A stretch of DNA of 64,000 nt from Gammaproteobacteria bacterium (lineage in GTDB: Bacteria; Pseudomonadota; Gammaproteobacteria; Pseudomonadales; Azotimanducaceae), in NCBI GenBank assembly GCA_021773555.1, contig JAJFKA010000113.1:1-64000 (forward strand), read 5' to 3'. How positions within the stretch are numbered: position 1 is the first letter of the stretch; the number at the start of each line of letters is the position of its first letter. Positions 1 through 9,369 of this stretch are shown here, piece by piece. The translations under genes and the position numbers were made by a program. Below the pieces are notes generated by a model. It saw nothing but the letters and a program-made list of their open reading frames with translations. It was not told the DNA's origin and did not search any database.

Positions 1-11
1 AATTGCGGCGC

Positions 12-458
12 TTATCGTGGATCCCGAATCGTGACCGTACCCTGGGCCACAGCAACCAGGCGCCCCTCATTAATCAATCGGATCTGCACTACCGCCTGGG
101 TTCGCGACAAATTTATAATTTCGGCAAAAGCATCAACTTCCCCTTGACTCACGGGAGCTGTCAAATTTATTTTAAATTCAGTGGTCGCTGCCCACTGGCC
201 TTTTTTCATCACCGGATAACAGACGCAACCGAGCATGTGATCGCTGAATGCAGAGAGTACGCCGCCGTGCATATTGCCTATGGGAGTCATGAAGTCATCC
301 CTGACGAGCAAGCGGCCATGCATGGTGCCCGGCCCGACCTCGACAATCCTGATCCCCAGGTACTCGTGCAATCCACCGGCACCACCGACATTACTAAGGA
401 AGTTGTCAGCAACTTTTTGAACATACTCAAATTTCGGTCGTGCGAATTCTTCACTCAT
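12..458 (-). CDS. PaaI-family hotdog-fold thioesterase
   Basis: A 148-residue single-domain protein of the PaaI/YbgC-like hotdog family, which hydrolyses acyl-CoA thioesters. The central helix region carries the family signature around NMHGGVLSAFSDHM, where the Asn/His-Gly-Gly segment normally binds the thioester. The ATG is preceded by AGAGGAAT at good spacing. It is the last gene of a minus-strand operon behind a luciferase-like oxidoreductase (30 bp gap) and a Zn alcohol dehydrogenase, so a role in degrading an acyl-CoA intermediate is plausible. The substrate cannot be read from sequence. Confidence 0.85.
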   Translation of the reverse strand: MSEEFARPKFEYVQKVADNFLSNVGGAGGLHEYLGIRIVEVGPGTMHGRLLVRDDFMTPIGNMHGGVLSAFSDHMLGCVCYPVMKKGQWAATTEFKINLTAPVSQGEVDAFAEIINLSRTQAVVQIRLINEGRLVAVAQGTVTIRDPR

Positions 459-488
459 GGATATTCCTCTTACTCCCCTGTCAGTTCG

Positions 489-1472
489 TTAGGCAGAAAA
501 TGTCTGGATGATCGATTTCATGTTTTCCATTTGCCTTTCTTTTTTCATGCCCACACTCGGTGAGTAGAACAGGCAGTGATCGGCCAGACCTTCCCAAAGT
601 TTAAGTTTTTCAACTACCTCTGAAGGGCTGCCTGTCAACGCAATTTCGTCCACCATTTCATCGGTCACGGCCGCAGTCATCGAAGCATAGTCACCTTTTC
701 TAAATGCGTCAGAGATGGTTATACCAATGTCCTCCCAGCCACTCGGGCGCAGCACCGAATGATACAAGCGCGTTGTGTAGTAAAAAGCAATCTGCGCCCG
801 CGCTTCATTGCGCGCCTGGATCGGGTCCTCATGGATACTGGTAATGATGTAGGGTAAAAGCTGACACTGACTGCCCGACAGAATCGGATTGACCACATCT
901 TTTATATACCGGCGAGTAAAGATCGGGTGGCCAACCAGGCCATCTGCGAGCCTTGCTGCTGCCCTGATCATGCCTGTGTTCACAGCCGCAAGGTAAATCG
1001 GAATCATTTCCCGGGCAGCACCTGGTCGCGAGTACTGCGGAATTCTGACCTTGTAGAACTCTCCTGTGTAGATCAGTCCACCACCCTTTTGTGCCGCAAT
1101 CGCCGCACGCACCAGCCCAATCGCATCGCTGACTCGCGGCGCCGGTGCACCTTCAAAGGGCATGGAGTACCAGTTTTCGTTCATCGTTTTGGTGCCGGTG
1201 CCGAGGCCAAGAATAACTCTGCCAGCGGAGATCTCATCAATATCCATGGCACCACTTGCTGCCAGCATCGGCGTGCGCATAAAGGCATAAGCAATGGCGG
1301 TACCTAATTTGATGCTCGAAGTGGCCGTGGCAACCGCTGCCAACCGAACCAGACCATGTTGATTGAAGAACTCGGTTGTCCACACCGATTCAAACCCTGC
1401 TTTTTCCGCCAGGGCTGCAATATCCATCTGTTCCCGAATACCTGGGGCCGTCAGTATCAGACCGTGCTTCAT
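489..1472 (-). CDS. luciferase-like (LLM class) flavin/F420-dependent oxidoreductase
   Basis: A 327-residue TIM-barrel protein of the bacterial luciferase-like superfamily. Visible hallmarks are the N-terminal LAEKAGFESVWTTEF segment, the ISAGRVILGLGTGTK loop that usually contacts the flavin phosphate, and the C-terminal GSPSEVVEKL motif. Members use FMNH2 or F420 to oxidise or reduce diverse substrates. The cofactor cannot be decided here; many gammaproteobacterial members are annotated F420-dependent without evidence. It sits between the alcohol dehydrogenase (36 bp upstream) and the thioesterase (30 bp downstream), forming a likely three-gene catabolic operon. Confidence 0.85.
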   Translation of the reverse strand: MKHGLILTAPGIREQMDIAALAEKAGFESVWTTEFFNQHGLVRLAAVATATSSIKLGTAIAYAFMRTPMLAASGAMDIDEISAGRVILGLGTGTKTMNENWYSMPFEGAPAPRVSDAIGLVRAAIAAQKGGGLIYTGEFYKVRIPQYSRPGAAREMIPIYLAAVNTGMIRAAARLADGLVGHPIFTRRYIKDVVNPILSGSQCQLLPYIITSIHEDPIQARNEARAQIAFYYTTRLYHSVLRPSGWEDIGITISDAFRKGDYASMTAAVTDEMVDEIALTGSPSEVVEKLKLWEGLADHCLFYSPSVGMKKERQMENMKSIIQTFSA

Positions 1473-1508
1473 CAGTACTCCTTTTATCTTGCTATGCAGG
1501 CGTTTTTT

Positions 1509-2606
1509 TCACATGGGTGGAATCAAACAACTGTGAATTGATTCCTGGCCTTCAATTTCCCGCGCCAGCGTTCTGATTGCCAGTTCGGCATCCTGCAAAT
1601 CAAAATCGTGGGTATGCATCGGACTGAGGTCAACTGTCCCTGACTCTATTAACGCGATAGCTTTCCTGTATCCCGTGGAGGTCACGCCGATGGCACCCTT
1701 GATGGCGATTTCCTTCATCACAATCAGGTCGGACACAAAATTGTCGACTGGTTTGTATCCTTTAACGCCGGCAAGAATGATCTGCCCGCCGGTGCGAACC
1801 ATTTGTAATGCATCCGCGACCGGTTTGGTGGCGTAAGAGGAAACATCGACAACAATATCCGCGCCGCGTCCCTGGGTTAGTTCCTTAACCCGGTGGACGG
1901 GGTTTTCGTTATCCACGTCGATCACTTCATCTGCGCCAAAGTGCAACGCCAGCCTGAGTTTTTCTGAGTCAGCGGCAAGCCCGGTGACGATAATCCTGTC
2001 AACACCGGCCTGGCGCAGGGCAATCACACTTGCCAGACCGCGTTGTCCAGGACCCAGCACCACGACAGTATCTCCCGGACCCGCGCCGGGCATCTCAACC
2101 GCCCAGCGAAATCCTGCTCCCAGTGGATTAAACATGACCGCCAGCCCGGGGGCCAACGATCGATCAATTTTGTGCACAATTGAGTTACCGTGCACGAACA
2201 TATATTGGGAGTAAGCACCCCATAGTCCTGGTGGTTCTGACAGGGGAATATAGGAATAGATTTTTCTGTTATCACACAAATGATAACTGCCACCAAGACA
2301 GGTGGCGCAGTGATGACAGGCAAGCATCGTTTCCACGGCAACTCGATCACCCATATCGACGCCCCAGCGGCGTGCCGCCCGGTCACCAATCTTCTCGATA
2401 ACACCTAAGGGTTCATGACCTGGAATAACCGGCATCGGAGTATTCAGCACACCTTCAAATTGTTCATAGTCACTACCACAGATGCCGCAGGCTTCGATGC
2501 GGATGATTGCAGAGTCTTCATCGATTTCCGGAATCGCCACGTCCATTCGGGTAAGCTCGCGTTTGGCGGTTTGTACCATGGCCATACTTTTATCGGGCAG
2601 GTGCAT
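1509..2606 (-). CDS. zinc-dependent alcohol dehydrogenase (MDR family)
   Basis: A medium-chain dehydrogenase/reductase of about 365 residues. It has the catalytic-zinc region (CGICGSD and GHEPLG), a complete structural-zinc cluster (C-x2-C-x2-C-x7-C in CHHCATCLGGSYHLC), and a Rossmann nucleotide-binding stretch (VLGPGQRGLASVIALRQAG). It should oxidise an alcohol or threonine/sorbitol-like substrate with NAD(P). The ATG at 2606 is chosen because GGGGGAG lies just upstream; an in-frame TTG five codons earlier lacks such a site. It is the first gene of the operon with the LLM oxidoreductase and thioesterase. Confidence 0.88.
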   Translation of the reverse strand: MHLPDKSMAMVQTAKRELTRMDVAIPEIDEDSAIIRIEACGICGSDYEQFEGVLNTPMPVIPGHEPLGVIEKIGDRAARRWGVDMGDRVAVETMLACHHCATCLGGSYHLCDNRKIYSYIPLSEPPGLWGAYSQYMFVHGNSIVHKIDRSLAPGLAVMFNPLGAGFRWAVEMPGAGPGDTVVVLGPGQRGLASVIALRQAGVDRIIVTGLAADSEKLRLALHFGADEVIDVDNENPVHRVKELTQGRGADIVVDVSSYATKPVADALQMVRTGGQIILAGVKGYKPVDNFVSDLIVMKEIAIKGAIGVTSTGYRKAIALIESGTVDLSPMHTHDFDLQDAELAIRTLAREIEGQESIHSCLIPPM

Positions 2607-2843
2607 CGTCTCCCCCTTCAATTCAAGTGTTCAGTCGTACTGGTGGCGAACTCATGACCGGTTCGCCTGAAACGCTTCGCTTTGCGCAACTCATCCGCAC
2701 AGTTAAGATGATTACATTCATCGAGCTACCTTACCAGCAAACGCCCGGAAATGAATCAGCGATGAAGCGCACGAGGTTGACGGCAATGTTCCTGCTTGTG
2801 ATGATACCTTAGCGATATAAAAGCAGCTCAAATCAGGATTGCC

Positions 2844-3806
2844 ATGCCCTCGGATCAACCGGATATCTACCCCGCCAGGGAAGATGCACTCATTACCCAG
2901 CTTAAGGACAACATCGAAACGGTTGTCCGCTGCAATAATGAAAGCATTAAGTGGTTACTCACAGCATTCTTCGCGGGTGGCCATGTGCTGCTTGAAGACG
3001 TACCCGGCACCGGTAAGACTACCCTGGCAAAAGCGCTTGCCGGGTCGATCAATGCTGATTTCAAGCGAATTCAGTTCACACCGGACCTTTTGCCTTCTGA
3101 CATTCTTGGTGTCTCCATCTACGATCAAAACAGCCTGGATTTTCGCTTCAGAAGAGGTCCGATATTTACCCAGATACTCCTGGCCGACGAGATCAATCGC
3201 GCCTCCCCTCGAACCCAGTCCGCGCTGCTTGAAGCCATGGGGGAAAACCAGGTCAGTGTCGAAGGCAATTCCATCGATATGGATGAACTCTTTTTCGTCA
3301 TCGCAACCCAGAACCCGGTGGAGTTTCACGGTACCTACCCGCTACCCGAGGCTCAAATGGACAGGTTTGCGATGCGCTTTCAGTTGGGCTATGTCTCCCG
3401 TGAAGATGAATTACAGATCCTCGACTCACAACGCTTCAGTCATCCGCTGGCAGACCTCAAAGCCTGCGCTGACCTTGAGGACATACGCGCCGTACGTGAG
3501 GCGGTGGCCCGGGTGCGCATCACCGATGAGCTGAAACTCTATATCGTGGACCTCGTGAGTGCGACACGTACCCATCCCGGGATTCAAATGGGCGCAAGTC
3601 CCCGGGCCGGAATTACCATGATGAAGTGTGCACAGGCGCTGGCGCTCATTGAGGGTCAGAATTTTGTTACACCCGATATCATTCAGCAGCTAACTGTCCC
3701 CATTATTGCGCACCGGCTGGTGCTCGACTCCGAATCCCAATACTCCGGTAAAGATGCGCGGCAGTGTATTGCGGAGATCATCCAAGACATCGCCGTGCCG
3801 GTCTAG
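2844..3806 (+). CDS. MoxR-family AAA+ ATPase
   Basis: A 320-residue AAA+ ATPase with Walker A (VPGTGKTT, about residues 53-60), Walker B (ILLADEINRA, about 111-120) and a sensor-1 Asn in ATQNPVE. MoxR proteins act as chaperone-like ATPases and are typically encoded next to DUF58 and transglutaminase-like proteins, as here. The stop codon TAG lies inside a CTAG target-site duplication of a 243-bp MITE-like element. Removing the element would place the stop 5 bases before the ATG of the next gene, so this was probably a tight operon before insertion. Confidence 0.92.
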   Translation: MPSDQPDIYPAREDALITQLKDNIETVVRCNNESIKWLLTAFFAGGHVLLEDVPGTGKTTLAKALAGSINADFKRIQFTPDLLPSDILGVSIYDQNSLDFRFRRGPIFTQILLADEINRASPRTQSALLEAMGENQVSVEGNSIDMDELFFVIATQNPVEFHGTYPLPEAQMDRFAMRFQLGYVSREDELQILDSQRFSHPLADLKACADLEDIRAVREAVARVRITDELKLYIVDLVSATRTHPGIQMGASPRAGITMMKCAQALALIEGQNFVTPDIIQQLTVPIIAHRLVLDSESQYSGKDARQCIAEIIQDIAVPV

Positions 3807-4049
3807 CCCACATTATTCACGAAGGCGACACAGTAGAATCGTTAGGTCATTATATTTTAATAGGTTAGGTAAAAATGGAGGTCAATTCGTGAAATACAGT
3901 CTGTGTCTGAATGGTTTTCTGACAATTCTGCCTTCGAATCTTGAACAAAATCGCTCAAGACATAGCTACCGCTATGCCTTTCACGATGTTTGTCCAACCT
4001 TCTTCGCCACAATTGCCATAAAATCCATTCCCTTCATGAATAATGCGGG
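3807..4049. mobile_element. MITE-like element, 19-bp TIRs, CTAG target duplication
   Basis: A 243-bp non-coding insertion between moxR and the DUF58 gene. The left end CCCACATTATTCACGAAGG (3807-3825) and the right end (4031-4049, reverse complement CCCGCATTATTCATGAAGG) are inverted repeats matching at 17 of 19 positions. Direct CTAG copies flank it at 3803-3806 and 4050-4053. The interior has no convincing gene, though it contains small palindromes such as CATAGC...GCTATG near 3960. End structure and the 4-bp duplication are compatible with mobilisation by an IS1380-like transposase; that assignment is inference. No transposase for it is in the window. Confidence 0.82.
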
Positions 4050-4058
4050 CTAGTCACT

Positions 4059-5378
4059 ATGATCCGGGAATTCATCTTTCCAGGTTTTGCGCGACTTTCC
4101 CGAATAAGCCGCAACGCCAGCAGGCGTTCCTCTGAGCGAGGTCAACTGGTGACTACCAGCGCGGTCATTAGTGCCGCCGTCGGTATCGATACCAGCCTGA
4201 CAATGGTTTACCAGCTATTTGCATTATTACTCTGCATCATCATCGTCTCCAGACTGTCCTTGCGTCTGCAAAAGCCAAAAGTCAGTATCCGTCGACGCCT
4301 GCCAAAATACGCAACGGCTGGCGAGCCATTCGAGTATTTTATCAACGTTGCCAACGAGGGGACTCAACCAGAGAGGGACCTCCGCCTGATCGACAATCCA
4401 AAGGTACTGCCGCCGGATTTCGAGCAGTTTGACAGATCCAGGGAGCCTGGCGAGGAAACCCGCAACGCCTATGACCGCTGGTTAGGCTTCCACCGCTTTA
4501 TCTGGCTGCAGCGCCTCAACACAGGCGTGACTATAAAGCAGGGCATGGTGCCTGAAATCAGTCTGAAGGCAGCCGTTGACACACCCATGGAAGCGACGCC
4601 GCTTCGCCGCGGCATCGTTAACTTTCAATCAATTACGTTGTTGTGCCCTGATCCGTTCGGTCTTAACTACTCGGTCTCAAACTTCCCAGATTTCGAGCAA
4701 CTGATGATCCTGCCCAGGCGATATGCGATACCGAAAAGTTTCGAGCTACCGGGTGGCAGACACTTTCAACCTGGGGGGGTCAACAGTACCTGGTCAATAG
4801 GCGAGTCAGACGAGTTTGTTTCCCTGCGCGACTATCGTGACGGTGATTCCATGCGCAAAATTCACTGGGCAAGTACCGCCAAACGCGACAAGCCGGTGGT
4901 TAAGGAGTTTCAGGACGAATTTTTTGTTCGCCAGGCGATCATTCTTGATACCGCGGTTGATGATATGGAGGTGCTGGAAGAAACCATTTCAGTTGCCGCC
5001 AGCTTATTGTTGCAATCTGAAAATACCGACGGCCTCATGGATCTTATTTATGTCGCGGATGTCGCGAAAATAGTTACCGCCGGACGGGGTCACGCCCAAC
5101 CCACCCATCAACTCGAGGTACTGGCAACGATCGGGAGGAATGAAGGCACACCGGAAAAACTACTCGACGTGGTCGCCGCACACCAACGACTGTTAAGTGG
5201 TGCAATGCTGGTATTGCCAGGCTGGACAGACGAACACAAACGGTTGGTGCGTATGCTCGGCAAGCTGCCACTCGCGATATTCATCATCACTCGTGAGGAA
5301 GAGAACCTGACAGAAGTGCCTGCAGGTGCCAATGTATTGCCACTCGGCAAAATTGCAGAACGGCTGGCAGGCGCATGA
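4059..5378 (+). CDS. DUF58 domain protein
   Basis: A 439-residue protein with an N-terminal membrane segment (about residues 49-67, MVYQLFALLLCIIIV) and the DUF58 signature around LRDYRDGDSMRKIHWASTAKRDKPVVKEF, normally followed by a vWA-like region. DUF58 proteins work with MoxR ATPases and transglutaminase-like partners, but their biochemical function is not established. The final ATGA overlaps the start of the transglutaminase gene. The spacing from moxR is enlarged by a MITE insertion, so expression may depend on read-through of that element or a promoter within it. Confidence 0.88.
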   Translation: MIREFIFPGFARLSRISRNASRRSSERGQLVTTSAVISAAVGIDTSLTMVYQLFALLLCIIIVSRLSLRLQKPKVSIRRRLPKYATAGEPFEYFINVANEGTQPERDLRLIDNPKVLPPDFEQFDRSREPGEETRNAYDRWLGFHRFIWLQRLNTGVTIKQGMVPEISLKAAVDTPMEATPLRRGIVNFQSITLLCPDPFGLNYSVSNFPDFEQLMILPRRYAIPKSFELPGGRHFQPGGVNSTWSIGESDEFVSLRDYRDGDSMRKIHWASTAKRDKPVVKEFQDEFFVRQAIILDTAVDDMEVLEETISVAASLLLQSENTDGLMDLIYVADVAKIVTAGRGHAQPTHQLEVLATIGRNEGTPEKLLDVVAAHQRLLSGAMLVLPGWTDEHKRLVRMLGKLPLAIFIITREEENLTEVPAGANVLPLGKIAERLAGA

Positions 5379-7318
5379 CAGATTCGACTAAACCCAGATT
5401 CATCCAGGGCCTGGTGATACTTGCCTGGGGTTTCCAGGCGGATCTTTTCTGGGTCGCTTTGCCAATGGCCTTATCACTGGAAGCTCGCTACTACATCAAT
5501 CGCCGCTGGGCGCTGGAAAAACTTGACTTCTATCGGGTTGCCGACCTGACCAGCATCGGACTACTTGGCTTGCTTTTATTTCTGTTCCTGAACGCCAGGA
5601 CCTACCATTTCATTACCACGCTGCTCGAATGGTTACCCATCCTGTTTTTTCCGTTAACCATTGTCTACGCATACAGCACCACGGAGCGGATGTCACTGGA
5701 CGTTATGTTCCACTCTCTGCGCAAACAAAAAGAACCTGTGCAGCAATCCTGGGATATGGATTACTTCCTGTTTGGCCTGGCATTACTGGCGGCCGGCATC
5801 AGCACCGCACACAGCACTGCATTTTTCCCACTCGCGGCTATCGCCATCCTGTGGTCACTATATCCACTCCGATCAAAGCGCTACCAGCGGAGCTTCTGGG
5901 TTCTGGCCATTACCATCGCTATTCTCACCGGCAGCTTCACCCATCAATTCATCAGGGAATCCCACCTGGCCTTTAAGGCAAAAACCGAACAATGGATCGC
6001 TCGCTGGCTTGCACGACGGACTGATCCGCTAAAGACCAGAACCGCATTCGGGAAGGTTGGCCAGTTGAAACTCTCGGATTCCATCCTGTTCCGAATCCAG
6101 TCAGCCGGAGGAATTCCAAACCTTATCCATGAAGCCAGCTACGATCATGTGGATGATGGGGATGGCATGAACTGGTCCATCTGGGATCCGGGTTTTGAGA
6201 CCGTCAACCACGAGGATGACTTCCGGTGGCGATTCGCGCCGCGCAGTGAGCATGAGGGTCTGGCCAGAGTTTTCCTGGAATTCGACCGGGAATATTCCCT
6301 GGTACCCGTCCCCGCCGCGCTATCAGAGATTTCTGACCTGCCTGCCCTTGATGTAAAGATGAATGCTTATGGCGCCATCCAGGGAACCGGGCTCGTACCC
6401 AGCCCGTACTACGACATTCGCTATGGCAGCGGCCAATCCATCTACAGCAAACCCACAAAGATCGACACCCTGGTGCCTGAAAACTACCAGTTATTGCTCT
6501 CGCGGATCATCGATAAGGATCAGTATCCGGGGCCTGAAGCAGTCGCCTTTGTGCGCAGTTTCCTTGGAGACTATAAATACTCTCTGTTCCAGGACGAACC
6601 TCGCCCCTCAGTCAGCCCCCTGGAACATTTTCTGTTTGTGAAAAAGGCGGGGCACTGCGAATACTTCGCCAACGCCACCACCCTGCTGCTTCGTTACATG
6701 GGCATTCCTGCCAGGTATGTTGTGGGTTATTCGACCACGGAGTACAACGAGGGTATTGACATGTATATCATCCGGCAACGGCATGCACATGCCTGGACCA
6801 TTGCCTGGATCAATGGTAGCTGGCAGGTCGTTGATACTACGCCCTCGACCTGGTTCGCAGCTGAACACGCTAACGAGCCGCTGCTGCAACCACTTGTTGA
6901 TCTGTTAGCAAATTACACTTTTGTATTCCAGCTGTGGTGGAACGATCAAAAAATTGAGGACTATGAAGTCGAGCTTTATGTTATCGGCGCGTTGCTTGCT
7001 TTGATTCTTCTCTGGCGGATCACTACCAGTGAACAAGTGATCCTGACCGATGAGCGCAGTATTCAAAAAACACGTGAATTTCCCGGCAGTGATTCACCTT
7101 TTTTCAAACTGGAGCACTATCTGACAGAAATTGGACTAAAACGCGGCCGGGGTGAACTACTGAGAGACTGGCTGGTCCGAATTCAGAAAACCGAACTGCT
7201 GCCGCTGCTCGCCATTCACAACCGCTGGCGCTTCGATCCATTCGGTGTAAACCAGGACGACAAGGCGCTGCTCGATCAGACATCACAGCAATGGCTGGCT
7301 GACCAGGAACCAAAGTAA
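5375..7318 (+). CDS. transglutaminase-like membrane protein (DUF3488-type)
   Basis: A 647-residue protein with several N-terminal membrane segments, a periplasmic transglutaminase-like domain and one membrane helix near residue 540 followed by a cytoplasmic tail. The cysteine-protease-type triad is visible: C428 in GHCEYFA, H472 in HAHAW and D487 in VVDTTP. It could be a protease, amidase or cross-linking enzyme. It overlaps the DUF58 gene by four bases (ATGA), which supports the known MoxR-DUF58-transglutaminase gene set. Confidence 0.9.
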   Translation: MTDSTKPRFIQGLVILAWGFQADLFWVALPMALSLEARYYINRRWALEKLDFYRVADLTSIGLLGLLLFLFLNARTYHFITTLLEWLPILFFPLTIVYAYSTTERMSLDVMFHSLRKQKEPVQQSWDMDYFLFGLALLAAGISTAHSTAFFPLAAIAILWSLYPLRSKRYQRSFWVLAITIAILTGSFTHQFIRESHLAFKAKTEQWIARWLARRTDPLKTRTAFGKVGQLKLSDSILFRIQSAGGIPNLIHEASYDHVDDGDGMNWSIWDPGFETVNHEDDFRWRFAPRSEHEGLARVFLEFDREYSLVPVPAALSEISDLPALDVKMNAYGAIQGTGLVPSPYYDIRYGSGQSIYSKPTKIDTLVPENYQLLLSRIIDKDQYPGPEAVAFVRSFLGDYKYSLFQDEPRPSVSPLEHFLFVKKAGHCEYFANATTLLLRYMGIPARYVVGYSTTEYNEGIDMYIIRQRHAHAWTIAWINGSWQVVDTTPSTWFAAEHANEPLLQPLVDLLANYTFVFQLWWNDQKIEDYEVELYVIGALLALILLWRITTSEQVILTDERSIQKTREFPGSDSPFFKLEHYLTEIGLKRGRGELLRDWLVRIQKTELLPLLAIHNRWRFDPFGVNQDDKALLDQTSQQWLADQEPK

Positions 7319-7343
7319 CCATCCAGTGATGCGTGACAGCGGG

Positions 7344-8702
7344 TTAGTGTTCTGACATCACCCTGGCAAACGCCTCCTTTGTGCGCCAGCGCGAACTAAT
7401 CAGGCGGAGCAGATACATACCAGCCGTCATCAGAATCATGAAAACGAATACCGCCCAGGATGCCTTGGGGCCTAGCTGCCAGACTTTGATGACGAAATAC
7501 TGGATCACCAGCATAAACCAGTGAATCAGGATGCTCGCCCACATAAGCCACCGGGTATCACCTGCGCCCCGAAGGACGCCACCGGCAATCAGGATCGTCG
7601 CGTCAGCCATCACATAGGTAGCGAGACCGATCATCATATAAGTGGAAAGTTCAACGATCCAGCCAGAGCTTCCGACCGCGAGAAATATGGTCACGAATGG
7701 CTCGCGAAACACAAAGAAAACGACGGCAAGCACGCTCGAATAACCAATTCCCATAAGGAATCCTGCGCGAATAACCTCTTGCATGTTATCTGTATTACCT
7801 GCACCAAGGTTGCGCCCTATCAGACTGATGATAGCGACGTTCAGACCGATCATGGGGACGTAGGAAAGTAGATCCCAGTTAAACACGATCGCCGCTGAAG
7901 CAGCCTCATCAATCCCGTAGGACTGGAACATCAACAGGAACAGGTTAAATGCTGCGACATTCAGAAACATCTCGACCCCAGCAGGAAATCCCAGCCGAAT
8001 GAAACGACGCTGAATCCCCAGGTCAAAGCGGAACGCGCGTGCGACTGAAAATTCGTCGCGGTGCTTCGACTCAAAGTAGTAGCAAAAGAAAACCAGAACA
8101 CTGAACAGGGTGCTGATGATCGTTCCGTAAGCCGCACCTTCGATTCCGAGTTCGGGGACACCCCAACGTCCGAAGACTAACGCGTAGGAAAGCGGGATGT
8201 TGAGCGCGACACCCAGCGTATCTGCGATCATAACGACCCGCGTTCGACCGATGCCAGAAAAATAAGAGGCTATGCAGGTCTTGGCAAGACTGATGCTGGC
8301 ACCCCACAGAAGAATAATGAAGTATTGTCTCTCCAGCACCGCCTGCTCTGGCGCATGCCCCATAAAAGAAAAAACATTCGCAACCAGATAACCGATCAGA
8401 ATCAGCACCGGCATAAATCCGAGTGTCAGCAACCAGCCCTGGGTAACCACGCGCGGACATTTTTCAAATTCTCCAGCGCCAAAATACTGCGCCACCAGTG
8501 CATTGGAATAAGACAGGACGCCAATGAACAGCGACATGCAAAAGAATGACGCGACACCACCGCCGAGCGAGGCGCCCATGTGTGTTGGACTCACCAGCGA
8601 CATGAAATAGCGATCCGTGAAGATCATCAATGCAAACGCACCCTGGGAAATTACCATAGGGTAGGCGAGGATCGACAGGGCTTTCAGGGTTGATTTGTGC
8701 AC
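7344..8702 (-). CDS. MATE-family multidrug/metabolite efflux transporter
   Basis: A 452-residue polytopic protein with about 12 hydrophobic segments in two pseudo-symmetric halves, typical of the MATE (NorM/DinF-like) family. These export cationic drugs or metabolites in exchange for Na+ or H+. The start is a GTG at 8702 without a strong ribosome-binding site. It is transcribed towards the transglutaminase gene, with only 25 bp between the two stops. The substrate cannot be deduced. Confidence 0.88.
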   Translation of the reverse strand: MHKSTLKALSILAYPMVISQGAFALMIFTDRYFMSLVSPTHMGASLGGGVASFFCMSLFIGVLSYSNALVAQYFGAGEFEKCPRVVTQGWLLTLGFMPVLILIGYLVANVFSFMGHAPEQAVLERQYFIILLWGASISLAKTCIASYFSGIGRTRVVMIADTLGVALNIPLSYALVFGRWGVPELGIEGAAYGTIISTLFSVLVFFCYYFESKHRDEFSVARAFRFDLGIQRRFIRLGFPAGVEMFLNVAAFNLFLLMFQSYGIDEAASAAIVFNWDLLSYVPMIGLNVAIISLIGRNLGAGNTDNMQEVIRAGFLMGIGYSSVLAVVFFVFREPFVTIFLAVGSSGWIVELSTYMMIGLATYVMADATILIAGGVLRGAGDTRWLMWASILIHWFMLVIQYFVIKVWQLGPKASWAVFVFMILMTAGMYLLRLISSRWRTKEAFARVMSEH

Positions 8703-8839
8703 TACAGGCCATGCCGTGATTACGCGTGTTAGTCACTCGTAAGCAGGCAGTCCATTGAGAAAAATGATCGCGAAGTATACGGGATAAGAAATCAGATCGT
8801 TAGTATCAGAACTCACTGGGAACAATTTTCGGGGCGCAA

Positions 8840-9238
8840 TTAGTCATGCACCGGCACCGTCGATGGTGCTCCGGCCTTTTTCAGAAAGTGCACCAGGATT
8901 TTCGCTGGTTTATCCAGACTTGCATTCTTTGAGACCAGATGGACATCGTTTGGGCGCTCAGAAAAGGTCTGTCCCTTTGACAGCGTCACCGGATCTTCAC
9001 CCTCAATTTGCATGACCACCTGGCCCTCCAGTACATAGACAAAGACATCGGCATTGTGGCGATGCGGGGGTGATGCCTCACCGGGTCCGTAGGCAACCGT
9101 TAAAGCCAGAAATTCCTGGCCACCCGCAGACGTACCAACTGGTCCACTTAACAGGGGAACAACCTCTGCGGCAAGCAGGCTCGTATTGATCAACAACGCA
9201 GAAATAAAGCCTGAAAAAGCCAGGACGCATTTTCGCAA
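8840..9238 (-). CDS. secreted cupin-domain protein
   Basis: A single cupin barrel behind a signal peptide (VLAFSGFISALLINTSLLAA). The metal-binding motif 1 is seen in PPHRHNADVFVYVLEG and motif 2 around the FSERPNDVHLVSKN segment. The TTG at 9238, preceded by AGAGGA at about 7 nt, gives 132 residues and a well-formed signal peptide. An ATG at 9280 is the alternative. Longer in-frame starts would run into the divergent gene at 9370. Function is unknown; small periplasmic cupins often bind metals or act as dioxygenase-like or sensor proteins. Confidence 0.75.
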   Translation of the reverse strand: MRKCVLAFSGFISALLINTSLLAAEVVPLLSGPVGTSAGGQEFLALTVAYGPGEASPPHRHNADVFVYVLEGQVVMQIEGEDPVTLSKGQTFSERPNDVHLVSKNASLDKPAKILVHFLKKAGAPSTVPVHD

Positions 9239-9369
9239 GATGATATCCTCTGAATCGCATCTGTTAAGTGCATACTGCATCAGTAAACCCGGATTGCCTA
9301 GCCAGGTTTTATCAGATCCGGTCGATGCAGCAGTAGCTACGAACCCATCGACTAACGCAGGGGAATCAA

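Noticed and set aside
3706-4053. A 115-codon plus-strand frame covering the element between moxR and the DUF58 gene
   Set aside because: It starts inside moxR in another frame and ends in the target duplication; it is a passage through the MITE.
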